A DNA stretch of 11,052 bases from Spirochaetota bacterium (GTDB taxonomy: Bacteria; Spirochaetota; Brevinematia; DTOW01). The notes beneath the pieces are model-generated. The model was not told the DNA's origin. It saw only the letters and a program-made list of their open reading frames with translations, and did no database searches. The position numbers were made by a program, and so were the translations under genes. This document shows, piece after piece, positions 1-6,453 of this stretch; position 1 is the stretch's first letter; each line of letters starts with the position of its first letter. The stretch covers positions 1-11,052 of the forward strand of contig JAPYWX010000043.1 in NCBI GenBank assembly GCA_028276145.1, written 5' to 3'.

Positions 1-60
1 TTTTCTTTAGAAAGTAGAGCGTATAGAAATCACATCCGCTTAATGCGGATGCTAGAATAA
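1..60 (+). CDS. Possible C-terminal tail of an upstream gene (partial)
   Basis: Frame 1 is open from the window edge to a TAA at 58-60, giving 19 residues rich in Arg, Leu and Met; the other two plus-strand frames stop within the first 15 bases. This could be the end of a gene that begins left of the window. Nineteen open codons are weak evidence, and a perfect palindrome (33-51) lies inside the stretch, so it may equally be non-coding. I do not recognise the product. Confidence 0.25.
   Translation, partial: FSLESRAYRNHIRLMRMLE
33..51. repeat. Perfect 7-bp palindrome with TTAAT loop
   Basis: CATCCGC (33-39) and GCGGATG (45-51) are perfect reverse complements around the 5-base loop TTAAT. 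No T-run follows on either strand, so it is a poor intrinsic terminator. The TTAAT centre is shared with the palindromic units at 132-162 and 9155-9168. Confidence 0.6.
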
Positions 61-131
61 GTATTATCAAAGACCTTGTAAAGATTCTAACCATGAAAAA
101 AGATTAACACACAAAATAAAAAATTTTCAAG

Positions 132-276
132 GTGCTTAATAGCACGTTGTGCTTAATAGCACCTCGTGCTTCATAGCACCTTGTGCTTCATAGCACCTCG
201 TGCTTCATAGCAATGCTTATAGCACTTTGTGCTAAATAGCACCTACTCATAAACATTAAAAAGTACTATTAAGCAC
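132..276. repeat. Array of 14-bp palindromic units, 17-bp period
   Basis: Units of the form GTGCT-N4-AGCAC lie at 132-145, 149-162, 166-179, 183-196, 200-213 (last base changed), 214-225 (shortened to 12) and 229-242. The 3-base spacers are gtt, ctc, ctt, ctc, none and ttt. The 5-bp arms are perfect inverted repeats in the intact units, while the 4-base centre varies (TAAT twice, TCAT three times, AAAT once). An inverted copy with one mismatch follows at 263-276. The array sits upstream of the likely aspS promoter, so it is probably not in the aspS message. Its function is unknown; operator, iteron or REP-like element are all possible. Confidence 0.85.
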
Positions 277-280
277 AAAG

Positions 281-298
281 TTCTGTTAAGCAACAGAA
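281..298. repeat. Perfect 7-bp hairpin next to the array
   Basis: TTCTGTT (281-287) and AACAGAA (292-298) pair perfectly around the loop AAGC. The inner part (283-296) again has the 5-4-5, 14-base geometry of the neighbouring array, with a different arm sequence. No T-run follows, which argues against a terminator. Confidence 0.55.
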
Positions 299-331
299 TG
301 CCTTAGGTACAAGTGTTATTAAATCGTTAAG

Positions 332-361
332 TTCAAAAGTGTCAGTTTTATTGATTATAAT
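332..361 (+). promoter_or_regulatory. Likely sigma-70 type promoter for aspS
   Basis: TTCAAA (332-337, 4 of 6 to the consensus -35) is separated by 18 bases from a perfect TATAAT (356-361). Transcription would start near 368, leaving a leader of about 20 nt before the aspS ATG. The aspS ribosome-binding site AGGGG is at 377-381. The call rests on motif match and position only. Confidence 0.45.
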
Positions 362-387
362 TACTGCTTAAAGTCTAGGGGTGTTGT

Positions 388-2169
388 ATGGAATCAAAGT
401 GGCTTAGAACTGATTATTGCGGTGAGATAACTGAAAAGTATCTTGGCAAGGAAGTTATTGTAAATGGTTGGGTAAAGTCGGTTAGAGACCATGGTGGTGT
501 TATATTCGTGGATTTGAGGGATATTAGAGGCGTGGTTCAGATAGTTTTTAGCCCTGAGGTAAGCAAAGAGTTACATGAAAGTGCTTCAAAACTTAGGGAT
601 GAGTATGTTTTAGCGGTTAAGGGTATTGTTAAACTTAGACCTGCTGAGAGTATCAATCCTAACATAAAGACAGGTAATGTTGAGATATGGGCTACTGAAT
701 TTGAAGTTTTGAATACTTCAGAGACACCACCTATACCGTTTGATAATCCTAAAACTGTTTCTGAAGATAAGAGGTTAAGGTATAGGTTTTTAGACCTTAG
801 GTCTGAGATGATGAAGAATAACATTGTAAAGAGGTATGAGATAACAAAAGTCATAAGAAACTATTTAGATGAGAACAACTTCATAGAGATAGAAACACCG
901 ATGTTGATAAAATCAACTCCTGAGGGAGCTAGGGATTTTGTTGTACCTAGTAGGTTGAATAAAGGAAAATTTTATGCTCTACCGCAATCGCCACAGTTGT
1001 TTAAACAAATTTTAATGGTTTCAGGTTTTGATAGATATTATCAGATTGCTAGGTGTTTTAGGGATGAAGATTTGAGAGCAGACAGGCAGCCAGAGTTTAC
1101 ACAGGTTGATTTGGAAATGTCATTTGTTGATATGGATACGGTAATGAATATAGTTGAAGGTATGATAAAGAGAGTTCTTGACAAGGTTTACGGAATCAAG
1201 ATTGAAGATAGATTTCCTATCTTGTCCTATGAAGAGGCAATGAATAGGTTTGGTTCGGATAGCCCCGATTTAAGGTTTGGTATGGAGATAATTGATATTT
1301 CTGAAGAGGTTAGAGGGTGTGAATTTAAAGTGTTTTCTGAGGTTTTGGACAAAGGAGGGGTTGTTAAGTGTATAGTTGTTGAAAGAGGAGACGAGATATC
1401 GAGAAGTGAATTAGATTTCCTTAGAGATTGGGTTCAAGAATTTGGTGCTAAAGGTGTGGCTTGGTTTAGGGTTAAGAATGGGGATCTTGAGTCTAACATA
1501 ACTAAGTTCTTCTCTGAAGAGATAAGAAAGAAGATAATAGCCAAGACAAATGCTAAAGATGGTAATTTACTGCTTATTGTTGCTGATAAGTGGGAAGTTG
1601 CTACTAAGACGCTAGGGCAGATAAGGCTTAGAATGGCTAATAAGCTTAATCTTATACCTAAGGATAATACTTTAAAATTCTGCTGGGTTGTTAATTTCCC
1701 GTTGGTTGAGTGGAACGAAGAGGAGAATAGATATGACCCTCTTCACCATCCGTTTACTGCACCTGTGTATGAGGATATACCTTTGCTTGATACTGACCCT
1801 CTCAAGGTTAGAGCTCAGAGCTATGACATAGTTTTGAATGGTACTGAAATTGGTGGTGGTAGCATAAGAATACACAATCAGGAGTTGCAAAAGAAGATAT
1901 TCAATTTGATAGGGCTTTCTGACGAAGAGGCAAACGAAAAATTTGGTTTTCTACTTGACGCTTTCAAGTATGGGGCACCGCCACATGGTGGACTTGCTAT
2001 AGGACTCGATAGGTTTGTAGCGATATTACAAGGTATGGAGAGTATCAGGGATGTCATAGCATTTCCTAAGACACAAAAAGCTCAGTGTTTATTAAGTGGT
2101 GCACCTTCATTCTTACAAAAGAAGCAGCTTGATGAGTTAGGTATAACTGTCGAAGTTGAGGAAAGTTAA
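388..2169 (+). CDS. aspS: Aspartyl-tRNA synthetase, bacterial type (possibly non-discriminating)
   Basis: Class II cytoplasmic aminoacyl-tRNA synthetase that activates aspartate with ATP and loads it onto tRNA(Asp). The 593 residues are the usual bacterial length. In order: an OB-fold anticodon-binding domain (about 1-105), the catalytic core starting near 120 with the aspartate-pocket motif QSPQLFKQ (200-207) and motif 2 (224-243, FRDEDLRADRQPEFTQ), the bacterial GAD insertion (about 290-415), then the rest of the core with GTEIGGGS and motif 3 (GLAIGLDRF, from 535). The ATG follows AGGGG at a normal distance. His35 in RDHGG matches the His found in non-discriminating enzymes such as that of Pseudomonas aeruginosa, where E. 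coli has Leu. It may therefore also charge tRNA(Asn) for the GatCAB route. Identity is certain; the tRNA specificity is inference. Confidence 0.98.
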   Translation: MESKWLRTDYCGEITEKYLGKEVIVNGWVKSVRDHGGVIFVDLRDIRGVVQIVFSPEVSKELHESASKLRDEYVLAVKGIVKLRPAESINPNIKTGNVEIWATEFEVLNTSETPPIPFDNPKTVSEDKRLRYRFLDLRSEMMKNNIVKRYEITKVIRNYLDENNFIEIETPMLIKSTPEGARDFVVPSRLNKGKFYALPQSPQLFKQILMVSGFDRYYQIARCFRDEDLRADRQPEFTQVDLEMSFVDMDTVMNIVEGMIKRVLDKVYGIKIEDRFPILSYEEAMNRFGSDSPDLRFGMEIIDISEEVRGCEFKVFSEVLDKGGVVKCIVVERGDEISRSELDFLRDWVQEFGAKGVAWFRVKNGDLESNITKFFSEEIRKKIIAKTNAKDGNLLLIVADKWEVATKTLGQIRLRMANKLNLIPKDNTLKFCWVVNFPLVEWNEEENRYDPLHHPFTAPVYEDIPLLDTDPLKVRAQSYDIVLNGTEIGGGSIRIHNQELQKKIFNLIGLSDEEANEKFGFLLDAFKYGAPPHGGLAIGLDRFVAILQGMESIRDVIAFPKTQKAQCLLSGAPSFLQKKQLDELGITVEVEES

Positions 2170-2178
2170 AAATAGTAT

Positions 2179-2225
2179 TCTAGGTATCCGAAAATATTAG
2201 AGTTAATGCTAGAAGGATACCTAGA
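2179..2225. repeat. 11-bp perfect inverted repeat around a start codon
   Basis: TCTAGGTATCC (2179-2189) and GGATACCTAGA (2215-2225) are perfect reverse complements with a 25-base loop. The loop contains the ATG (2206-2208) of the downstream gene, and the second arm lies in its codons 4-7. It is located just after the aspS stop. As RNA it would place the start codon in a hairpin loop. No T-run follows, so a simple terminator is less likely. Confidence 0.6.
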
Positions 2226-3135
2226 TATAACAAATAGAATTCAAAAAGATCCATCGAAGAAGTTCTCTTTTACTATAGCCTATTTCGGTAGAAAAAGTTT
2301 ATTCGCTTTTAAGAATAGGTTACAGGATCTAATATCCTTCTTTGGCAACCTATCAGGCATAGAGGTGATTTATGTAGATGCTGACAAAATGGAACTTCTA
2401 GATGTCGCAGAGTTAGCGGATTATTCTAGGATAATAATTCCAAATGAAAGTATATCTATTCCCAAAGCTGTAAACACTGCCGTGGAGGTGTCAAGCTCAA
2501 ATTTTGTTTTTGTTCTTCCCGTTAATTATAGGCTTGTTGCTCTTAATTTGAATGAGACTAAAGAATTTTTCCTGCGAGAACCTTCTTTAGTTTGTATGAC
2601 CCCATACATTATAAACAGAGGTAAAAAGTACGCTAATCTGGTTAAGTTTGGTGTGACAAAGGATAAAATCGAGTGGATGGTTGTTGAGAATTCCAAAAAT
2701 CCTGCTACACTGACACCTAACGAGTTTCTTGGAGTGTACAATAGAAACCTTTTTCTTTCATTAGGTGGCTATAATACTGAGCTTCCTAGTGTGCTTTCTG
2801 AAATAGAGTTCGGTATAAGAGCTTGGAGTAGTGGTTGTATGATTGTGTCTAATAACCAGATTCTTGTTGATAAAATTGCTGATATAGAAGAAGTAATAGA
2901 TGTTTCATTGTTTGACCAATCTAAACCAATATTCAAGTATCTCTTAGCTAAAAGGCCTATATTGGAGATACTGAAGGACTTAGGAAAAGTTCCCTTTTAT
3001 CTCATTACTTTTAGGTTCAAGGAGATATTGTATATCTTTTCAGAAATAAAGAACTTTGTCAGAAATAGAAAAAAAGTTTCTTTTTATCCGCCAGATTTAG
3101 AAAAAATTTCATCCGTTATAAGCTATCTTCCCTAG
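2206..3135 (+). CDS. GT2-like glycosyltransferase-fold protein, apparently degenerate
   Basis: 309 residues without signal peptide. The N-terminal half looks like a GT-A nucleotide-sugar fold: beta strand with YVDAD (56-60), then IPKAVNTAVEVSSSNFVFVL (85-104), which resembles the GT2 region leading to the DxD motif. At the DxD position the protein has LPVNYRL, so the metal-binding acidic pair is not visible. The segment 176-214 (NRNLFLSLGGYN, then SEIEFGIRAWSSG) is the typical GT2 acceptor-side region with a Glu in the ED-like position. The C-terminal part is basic and aromatic and could associate with a membrane or complex. It follows aspS by 36 nt, probably in one transcript, and overlaps the convergent radical SAM gene by 4 bases. 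No clear Shine-Dalgarno; the ATG sits in the loop of an inverted repeat. It may be inactive, or use a metal-independent mechanism. Confidence 0.6.
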   Translation: MLEGYLDITNRIQKDPSKKFSFTIAYFGRKSLFAFKNRLQDLISFFGNLSGIEVIYVDADKMELLDVAELADYSRIIIPNESISIPKAVNTAVEVSSSNFVFVLPVNYRLVALNLNETKEFFLREPSLVCMTPYIINRGKKYANLVKFGVTKDKIEWMVVENSKNPATLTPNEFLGVYNRNLFLSLGGYNTELPSVLSEIEFGIRAWSSGCMIVSNNQILVDKIADIEEVIDVSLFDQSKPIFKYLLAKRPILEILKDLGKVPFYLITFRFKEILYIFSEIKNFVRNRKKVSFYPPDLEKISSVISYLP

Positions 3136-4325
3136 TATACAAACTTGTCTACTCTGTAAATACTTATTTTTGTCTTTGGAAATCTTGGAGAAAGGGATTC
3201 TTTGAATATTCTTGTTTGTTCCTTTATCTCATCGCTAGTTAGCCTAGTTAAACCTAATTCGTTCATCAGTATTGAGTATGTTAGGTTTGGGTATTCTACT
3301 ATTGGTGATAGGTATATTATGTCATTCCCATCTAGTTTTAATTTGAAAAGTGTTTGTATTGTGTCATTGATGTGTTCTTTTTCTAGTTCTTTGCCACCTA
3401 CGCCAACTAATACGGTAATTCCTACGTTTATTCCAGCTTTTTTTATGTTGTTCACTGTTGTTATTAGGTTAGAAGTGTTTAAAGGTTTTTGAAGGAGTTT
3501 ATCTAGTATTTTTTCGTTACCGCTTTCTAGCCCTATGAAAATTTTGTTTATTCCTTCATTTCTTAGCTGTATTAGTTCATCTAGTTCTTTTTTGGTGTGG
3601 AATGTGTCCATGAATCCAGAAAATGAGTTTTCAGGTTCGAATGTTATGTATTCATTTTGCTTGAGTTTGTTTTTTATTATCCTTACAGCAATTATGATAT
3701 CGCTTGTTTTCTCAACAAATACATTACCTTCACCTAGGAATATACCTTTTCGGGTAAGAAGGCTTTTGCCAAAATAGTTGGTTATGTTGTCTAGGAAGTT
3801 ACTAACTTCCTCAGGTTTTTTTATTCTGAATGGCCTGTCTTTGTAGAGATTGCAGAAACTACATTTGTTGTATGAGCATCCTTCAGTTATTGGAATATAA
3901 AACGCTAAGTATTGGTCTGGTGGCAGTATGCTTATGGGCTTGTAGAGTTTCCTAAAATTTTCAGAATCTAAGACTACCTTCTCAAAAGTTGTATTCTTGG
4001 ACTTTTCAATGAAGTATTCTATTATCTCATCGCTTTGAGCTTTCATTTCTATATGAAAATTTTTAGAAGAAAAAACTTTTATAGCATCTTCGTAGATTTC
4101 ATTTAGTACCTTATTGGATTCGTTCTCCTCTAAGAAAACTGCTTCGTTGGAAAAAACATTTCCTAGTAGAACTTTGTTGTCAAAGCCTCTTCTATAAAGG
4201 TTTGGGTTTTTGAAGGATGTTATTAGCCTGAATTCGTAGTCGAAGGTTGAGAAATATATGTTTTCGCTGTCTTCGTTGAATATTATTGAGACACTATCTT
4301 TCTTAAAGAATACTTTTTTTGTCAT
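3132..4325 (-). CDS. Radical SAM protein with CX4CX2C cluster motif
   Basis: 397 residues. The iron-sulfur cluster motif is C150-x4-C155-x2-C158 (EGCSYNKCSFCNLY), a known variant of the usual CX3CX2C in COG1032-like radical SAM proteins. Further family signs are FLGEGN (197-201 region), GLESGN (265-270, SAM-pocket strand) and VLVGVGG (305-311). The first 140 residues precede the barrel and match nothing I recognise. Members cleave S-adenosylmethionine to a 5'-deoxyadenosyl radical, normally under anaerobic conditions; the substrate here is unknown. No B12-binding domain is evident. The gene is divergent from rpsS and convergent with the GT2-like gene, so it is probably monocistronic. There is no clear Shine-Dalgarno before the ATG. 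Confidence 0.85.
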   Translation of the reverse strand: MTKKVFFKKDSVSIIFNEDSENIYFSTFDYEFRLITSFKNPNLYRRGFDNKVLLGNVFSNEAVFLEENESNKVLNEIYEDAIKVFSSKNFHIEMKAQSDEIIEYFIEKSKNTTFEKVVLDSENFRKLYKPISILPPDQYLAFYIPITEGCSYNKCSFCNLYKDRPFRIKKPEEVSNFLDNITNYFGKSLLTRKGIFLGEGNVFVEKTSDIIIAVRIIKNKLKQNEYITFEPENSFSGFMDTFHTKKELDELIQLRNEGINKIFIGLESGNEKILDKLLQKPLNTSNLITTVNNIKKAGINVGITVLVGVGGKELEKEHINDTIQTLFKLKLDGNDIIYLSPIVEYPNLTYSILMNELGLTRLTSDEIKEQTRIFKESLSPRFPKTKISIYRVDKFVY

Positions 4326-4348
4326 GTTTTGATAATATTAATAAAATG

Positions 4349-4365
4349 CTTTGCCGTAGGCAAAG
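4349..4365. repeat. Perfect 7-bp hairpin, 3-base loop
   Basis: CTTTGCC (4349-4355), loop GTA, GGCAAAG (4359-4365). It lies 24 bases upstream of the radical SAM start, in the divergent region shared with the ribosomal operon. Same size and loop length as the hairpin at 4411-4427, and both contain GGCAAAG. Confidence 0.6.
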
Positions 4366-4410
4366 TTATAAGAATTTTGATGTTTTTGTTGGATATTCTA
4401 ATAAAGTTAG

Positions 4411-4427
4411 GAGAGGCAAAGCCTCTC
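4411..4427. repeat. Perfect 7-bp hairpin upstream of the rpsS promoter
   Basis: GAGAGGC (4411-4417), loop AAA, GCCTCTC (4421-4427). It ends 8 bases before the proposed -35 box of the ribosomal operon, so it would not be in that message. No gene reads into it on either strand from inside this region, so it is not placed like a terminator. An operator or an intergenic repeat is more likely. Confidence 0.6.
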
Positions 4428-4435
4428 TTCGTTTC

Positions 4436-4465
4436 TTGAAAAGAATTTGGATTCATATTTAAAAT
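4436..4465 (+). promoter_or_regulatory. Likely promoter of the ribosomal protein cluster
   Basis: TTGAAA (4436-4441, 5 of 6) and TAAAAT (4460-4465, 5 of 6) are 18 bases apart. The start point would be near 4472, giving a short leader of about 25 nt that contains GGAGG (4482-4486) before the rpsS ATG. The leader is too short for a large structured autoregulatory site. Confidence 0.55.
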
Positions 4466-4496
4466 AATCCTTAACATTGGTGGAGGTTTTTATTAT

Positions 4497-4778
4497 ATGC
4501 CTAGATCGGTTAAGAAGGGACCATTTGTAGATAAGCATTTGTACAAGAAAGTTTTGGAAATGTTGGAGAGGAGGGAGAGAACGCCTATAAAGACGTGGTC
4601 TAGAAGGTCTACAATAATACCTGAGATGGTTGGTCTTACTATTTCTGTGTACAATGGTAAGACATTTGTGCCAGTTTATATTACTGATCAGATGGTTGGT
4701 CATAAGCTTGGAGAGTTTGCTCCAACTAGAACTTTCAGGGCTCATGGTGGTAAAAAAGCAGAAATGATGAAGAAGTAG
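4497..4778 (+). CDS. rpsS: 30S ribosomal protein S19
   Basis: 93 residues, normal length. It begins with the conserved PRSVKKGPFVD and ends with the conserved FAPTRTFRAHGGKK. S19 binds the head of the 30S subunit as a complex with S13 and contacts the A-site region. GGAGG lies 10 bases before the ATG. It is the first gene of this cluster: in the classical S10 operon rplB would lie directly upstream, but here there is a divergent radical SAM gene and a promoter. Confidence 0.98.
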   Translation: MPRSVKKGPFVDKHLYKKVLEMLERRERTPIKTWSRRSTIIPEMVGLTISVYNGKTFVPVYITDQMVGHKLGEFAPTRTFRAHGGKKAEMMKK

Positions 4779-4788
4779 GGGGTTATTT

Positions 4789-5145
4789 ATGGAAGCAATT
4801 TGTAGGGCTAGGTATCTAAAAATTTCTCAGAAAAAGATGATAAGATTCATAAATGTTGTTAGGGGTAGAAGGCTTGATTTGGTTTTAGAGTATTTGGATA
4901 CTTTACCGCACAAGGGTGCAAAGTATCTTGCTAAAGCTCTAAGGTCAGCTTACGCTAATTTAGTCAATAACAAGGGGTCTAAAGCTAAGATGAATGAAGT
5001 TTTCGTTAAGGACATAGCTGTTAATCAAGCTTTTTCACTTAAGAGGGTTATGCCGAGAGCTAGAGGTAGTGCTGATGTAATCAGAAGGAGATTTTGTAAT
5101 TTGTATGTAGTTGTTTCTGATGAAGTAAGTTCGGTTAAGAAGTAG
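4789..5145 (+). CDS. rplV: 50S ribosomal protein L22
   Basis: 118 residues. The alpha/beta body is followed by the long beta-hairpin (about 83-102, KRVMPRARGSADVIRRR) whose tip lines the peptide exit tunnel. The usual ARGRA at the tip reads ARGSA here (Arg to Ser at 94). The gene starts 10 bases after rpsS, with AGGGGG overlapping the rpsS stop as ribosome-binding site. Identity is firm from conserved N-terminus (ARYLKISQKK), hairpin and gene order. Confidence 0.97.
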   Translation: MEAICRARYLKISQKKMIRFINVVRGRRLDLVLEYLDTLPHKGAKYLAKALRSAYANLVNNKGSKAKMNEVFVKDIAVNQAFSLKRVMPRARGSADVIRRRFCNLYVVVSDEVSSVKK

Positions 5146-5155
5146 GAGGGGGTTT

Positions 5156-5782
5156 ATGGGTCAGAAAGTTCATCCGTTTGGTTTAAGGTTGGGTATTTCT
5201 GAGAAATGGGTATCGAATTGGATAGCATCAAGTAGGCAGGAACAGGTAAACAATGTTATAGAGGATGCAAAAATAAGGAAGTTCATAAGTGACAGATATA
5301 GGTTTTCTGGTATTTCAAAGATAGAAATTTCTAGGTTTGCTTCTAGAATAGACTTGATAATTTACACTTCTCAGCCTGGTGTTATAATAGGTAAGAAGGG
5401 AACAGAGATAAAATTGTTAGAGGAAGAAATAAAGAGAAATTTGAACTTGAAAGACAAAGAATTAAATATATCTGTTGTTGAAGTTAAGAAGCCGGAACTA
5501 GATGCACAAATTGTTGCCGAGAGCATTGCTAAACAAATAGAGATGAGAATGCCGTATAAGAGAGCTATGAGAAGAGCTTTACAGAGAGCTGTTGAGGCAG
5601 GTGCCAAAGGTGTTAAGATAAGGTGTTCAGGAAGGTTGGGTGGAGCTGATATTGCTAGGTCTGAGGAAATAAAGTTTGGTACTGTACCTTTGAGTACTTT
5701 GACAGCTAGGATTAGTTACGGTTTTGCTGAAGCACACAGTACTGTTGGAATTGTTGGTATAAAGGTTTGGATTTATGAATAA
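5156..5782 (+). CDS. rpsC: 30S ribosomal protein S3
   Basis: 208 residues, typical length. It starts with the conserved GQKVHPFGLRLG. The type II KH domain carries its GxxG loop as GKKG (79-82), following QPGVII. The C-terminal domain has the conserved GVKIRCSGRLGGADIAR and ends in the usual VGIKVWI. S3 lies at the mRNA entry side of the 30S subunit and takes part in the helicase activity of the ribosome. A very strong GGAGGGGG site sits directly after the rplV stop. No long acidic or basic C-terminal extension is present. Confidence 0.98.
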   Translation: MGQKVHPFGLRLGISEKWVSNWIASSRQEQVNNVIEDAKIRKFISDRYRFSGISKIEISRFASRIDLIIYTSQPGVIIGKKGTEIKLLEEEIKRNLNLKDKELNISVVEVKKPELDAQIVAESIAKQIEMRMPYKRAMRRALQRAVEAGAKGVKIRCSGRLGGADIARSEEIKFGTVPLSTLTARISYGFAEAHSTVGIVGIKVWIYE

Positions 5783-5794
5783 GGAGGTGAGTTT

Positions 5795-6214
5795 ATGGCT
5801 TTGTTAAGTCCAGCAAATCCAAAATTTAGGAAGCCCCATACTGTTAAACTTAAAGGGGTTGCAACTGATACTTTTTTGGCATTTGGTGAATATGGAGTGA
5901 TAGCGGAGGAACCAACCTATCTTACGGATAGACAGATAGAGACTGTAAGGATACTTTTGTCTAGAAACATGCCTAAGAATGGTAAGTATTGGATTAGGGT
6001 TTTCCCAGATATGTCATATACCAAGAGGCCTTTAGAAACGAGAATGGGTAAAGGTAAATCAGATGTTGATCACTGGGAAGCACCAGTTAGAAGAGGTAAG
6101 GTTTTGTTTGAGTGGGTAGGTGTTGATGAGGAATTTTCTAAGGAACTAGCTAGAAAAATTTCGGCAAAGATTGGTATAAAAGTTAGATTGCTAAAGAGAA
6201 GTCCTATATTCTAA
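5795..6214 (+). CDS. rplP: 50S ribosomal protein L16
   Basis: 139 residues, normal length. Conserved parts are AFGEYG, the NRQIE-like segment (TDRQIETVRI), WIRVFPD, the ETRMGKGK loop and RGKVLFE. L16 organises the A-site and binds near the peptidyl-transferase centre and 5S rRNA. The N-terminus (ALLSPANPKFRKPHT) departs somewhat from the common LLPKRVKYRKQHR pattern, and the segment after GKGK (SDVDHWEAPVRRG) differs from the usual SPEYWVAVVKPG. GGAGG precedes the ATG; the gap from rpsC is 12 bases. Confidence 0.96.
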   Translation: MALLSPANPKFRKPHTVKLKGVATDTFLAFGEYGVIAEEPTYLTDRQIETVRILLSRNMPKNGKYWIRVFPDMSYTKRPLETRMGKGKSDVDHWEAPVRRGKVLFEWVGVDEEFSKELARKISAKIGIKVRLLKRSPIF

Positions 6215-6233
6215 TTGTTCTAAGGAGGTTAAG

Positions 6234-6449
6234 ATGGCTTTCTCTAAGAAAGTCAAAAGTGTTTATGTCTCAATGTCTGTTGATGAACTCAAGAAAGAGA
6301 TAGAGAAATACGAAAGGGAATATCAAAGTATGATTATTCAGAGGGCTGTTAAGCAGCCGGATAACCCGATGAAGATAAGAAATACCAGAAGGTTGATAGC
6401 TCTTCTTGAGACGATATTGAGAGAGAAAGAGTTAGGAATAAGAAAGTAA
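6234..6449 (+). CDS. rpmC: 50S ribosomal protein L29
   Basis: 71 residues, slightly longer than many L29 proteins because of an N-terminal extension of about 10 residues. The two-helix hairpin is visible: MSVDELKKEIEKYEREY, then the conserved turn with NPMKIRNTRRLIA, then a second helix to the end. L29 sits at the exit of the peptide tunnel near L23 and is part of the docking site for nascent-chain factors. A strong AGGAGG lies before the ATG. rpsQ should follow in a classical S10 operon, but is missing here. Confidence 0.93.
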   Translation: MAFSKKVKSVYVSMSVDELKKEIEKYEREYQSMIIQRAVKQPDNPMKIRNTRRLIALLETILREKELGIRK

Positions 6450-6453
6450 TTTA

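Noticed and set aside
33..51. Intrinsic terminator of an upstream gene
   Set aside because: The stem is good, but neither strand has a T-run after it.
132..242. CRISPR array
   Set aside because: Repeats are only 14 bp and the gaps are about 3 bp with near-constant sequence; there is no room for spacers and no cas gene nearby.
4407..4745. 112-residue minus-strand ORF opposite rpsS
   Set aside because: It is antisense to rpsS and its promoter, with low-complexity composition; a shadow of the ribosomal gene.
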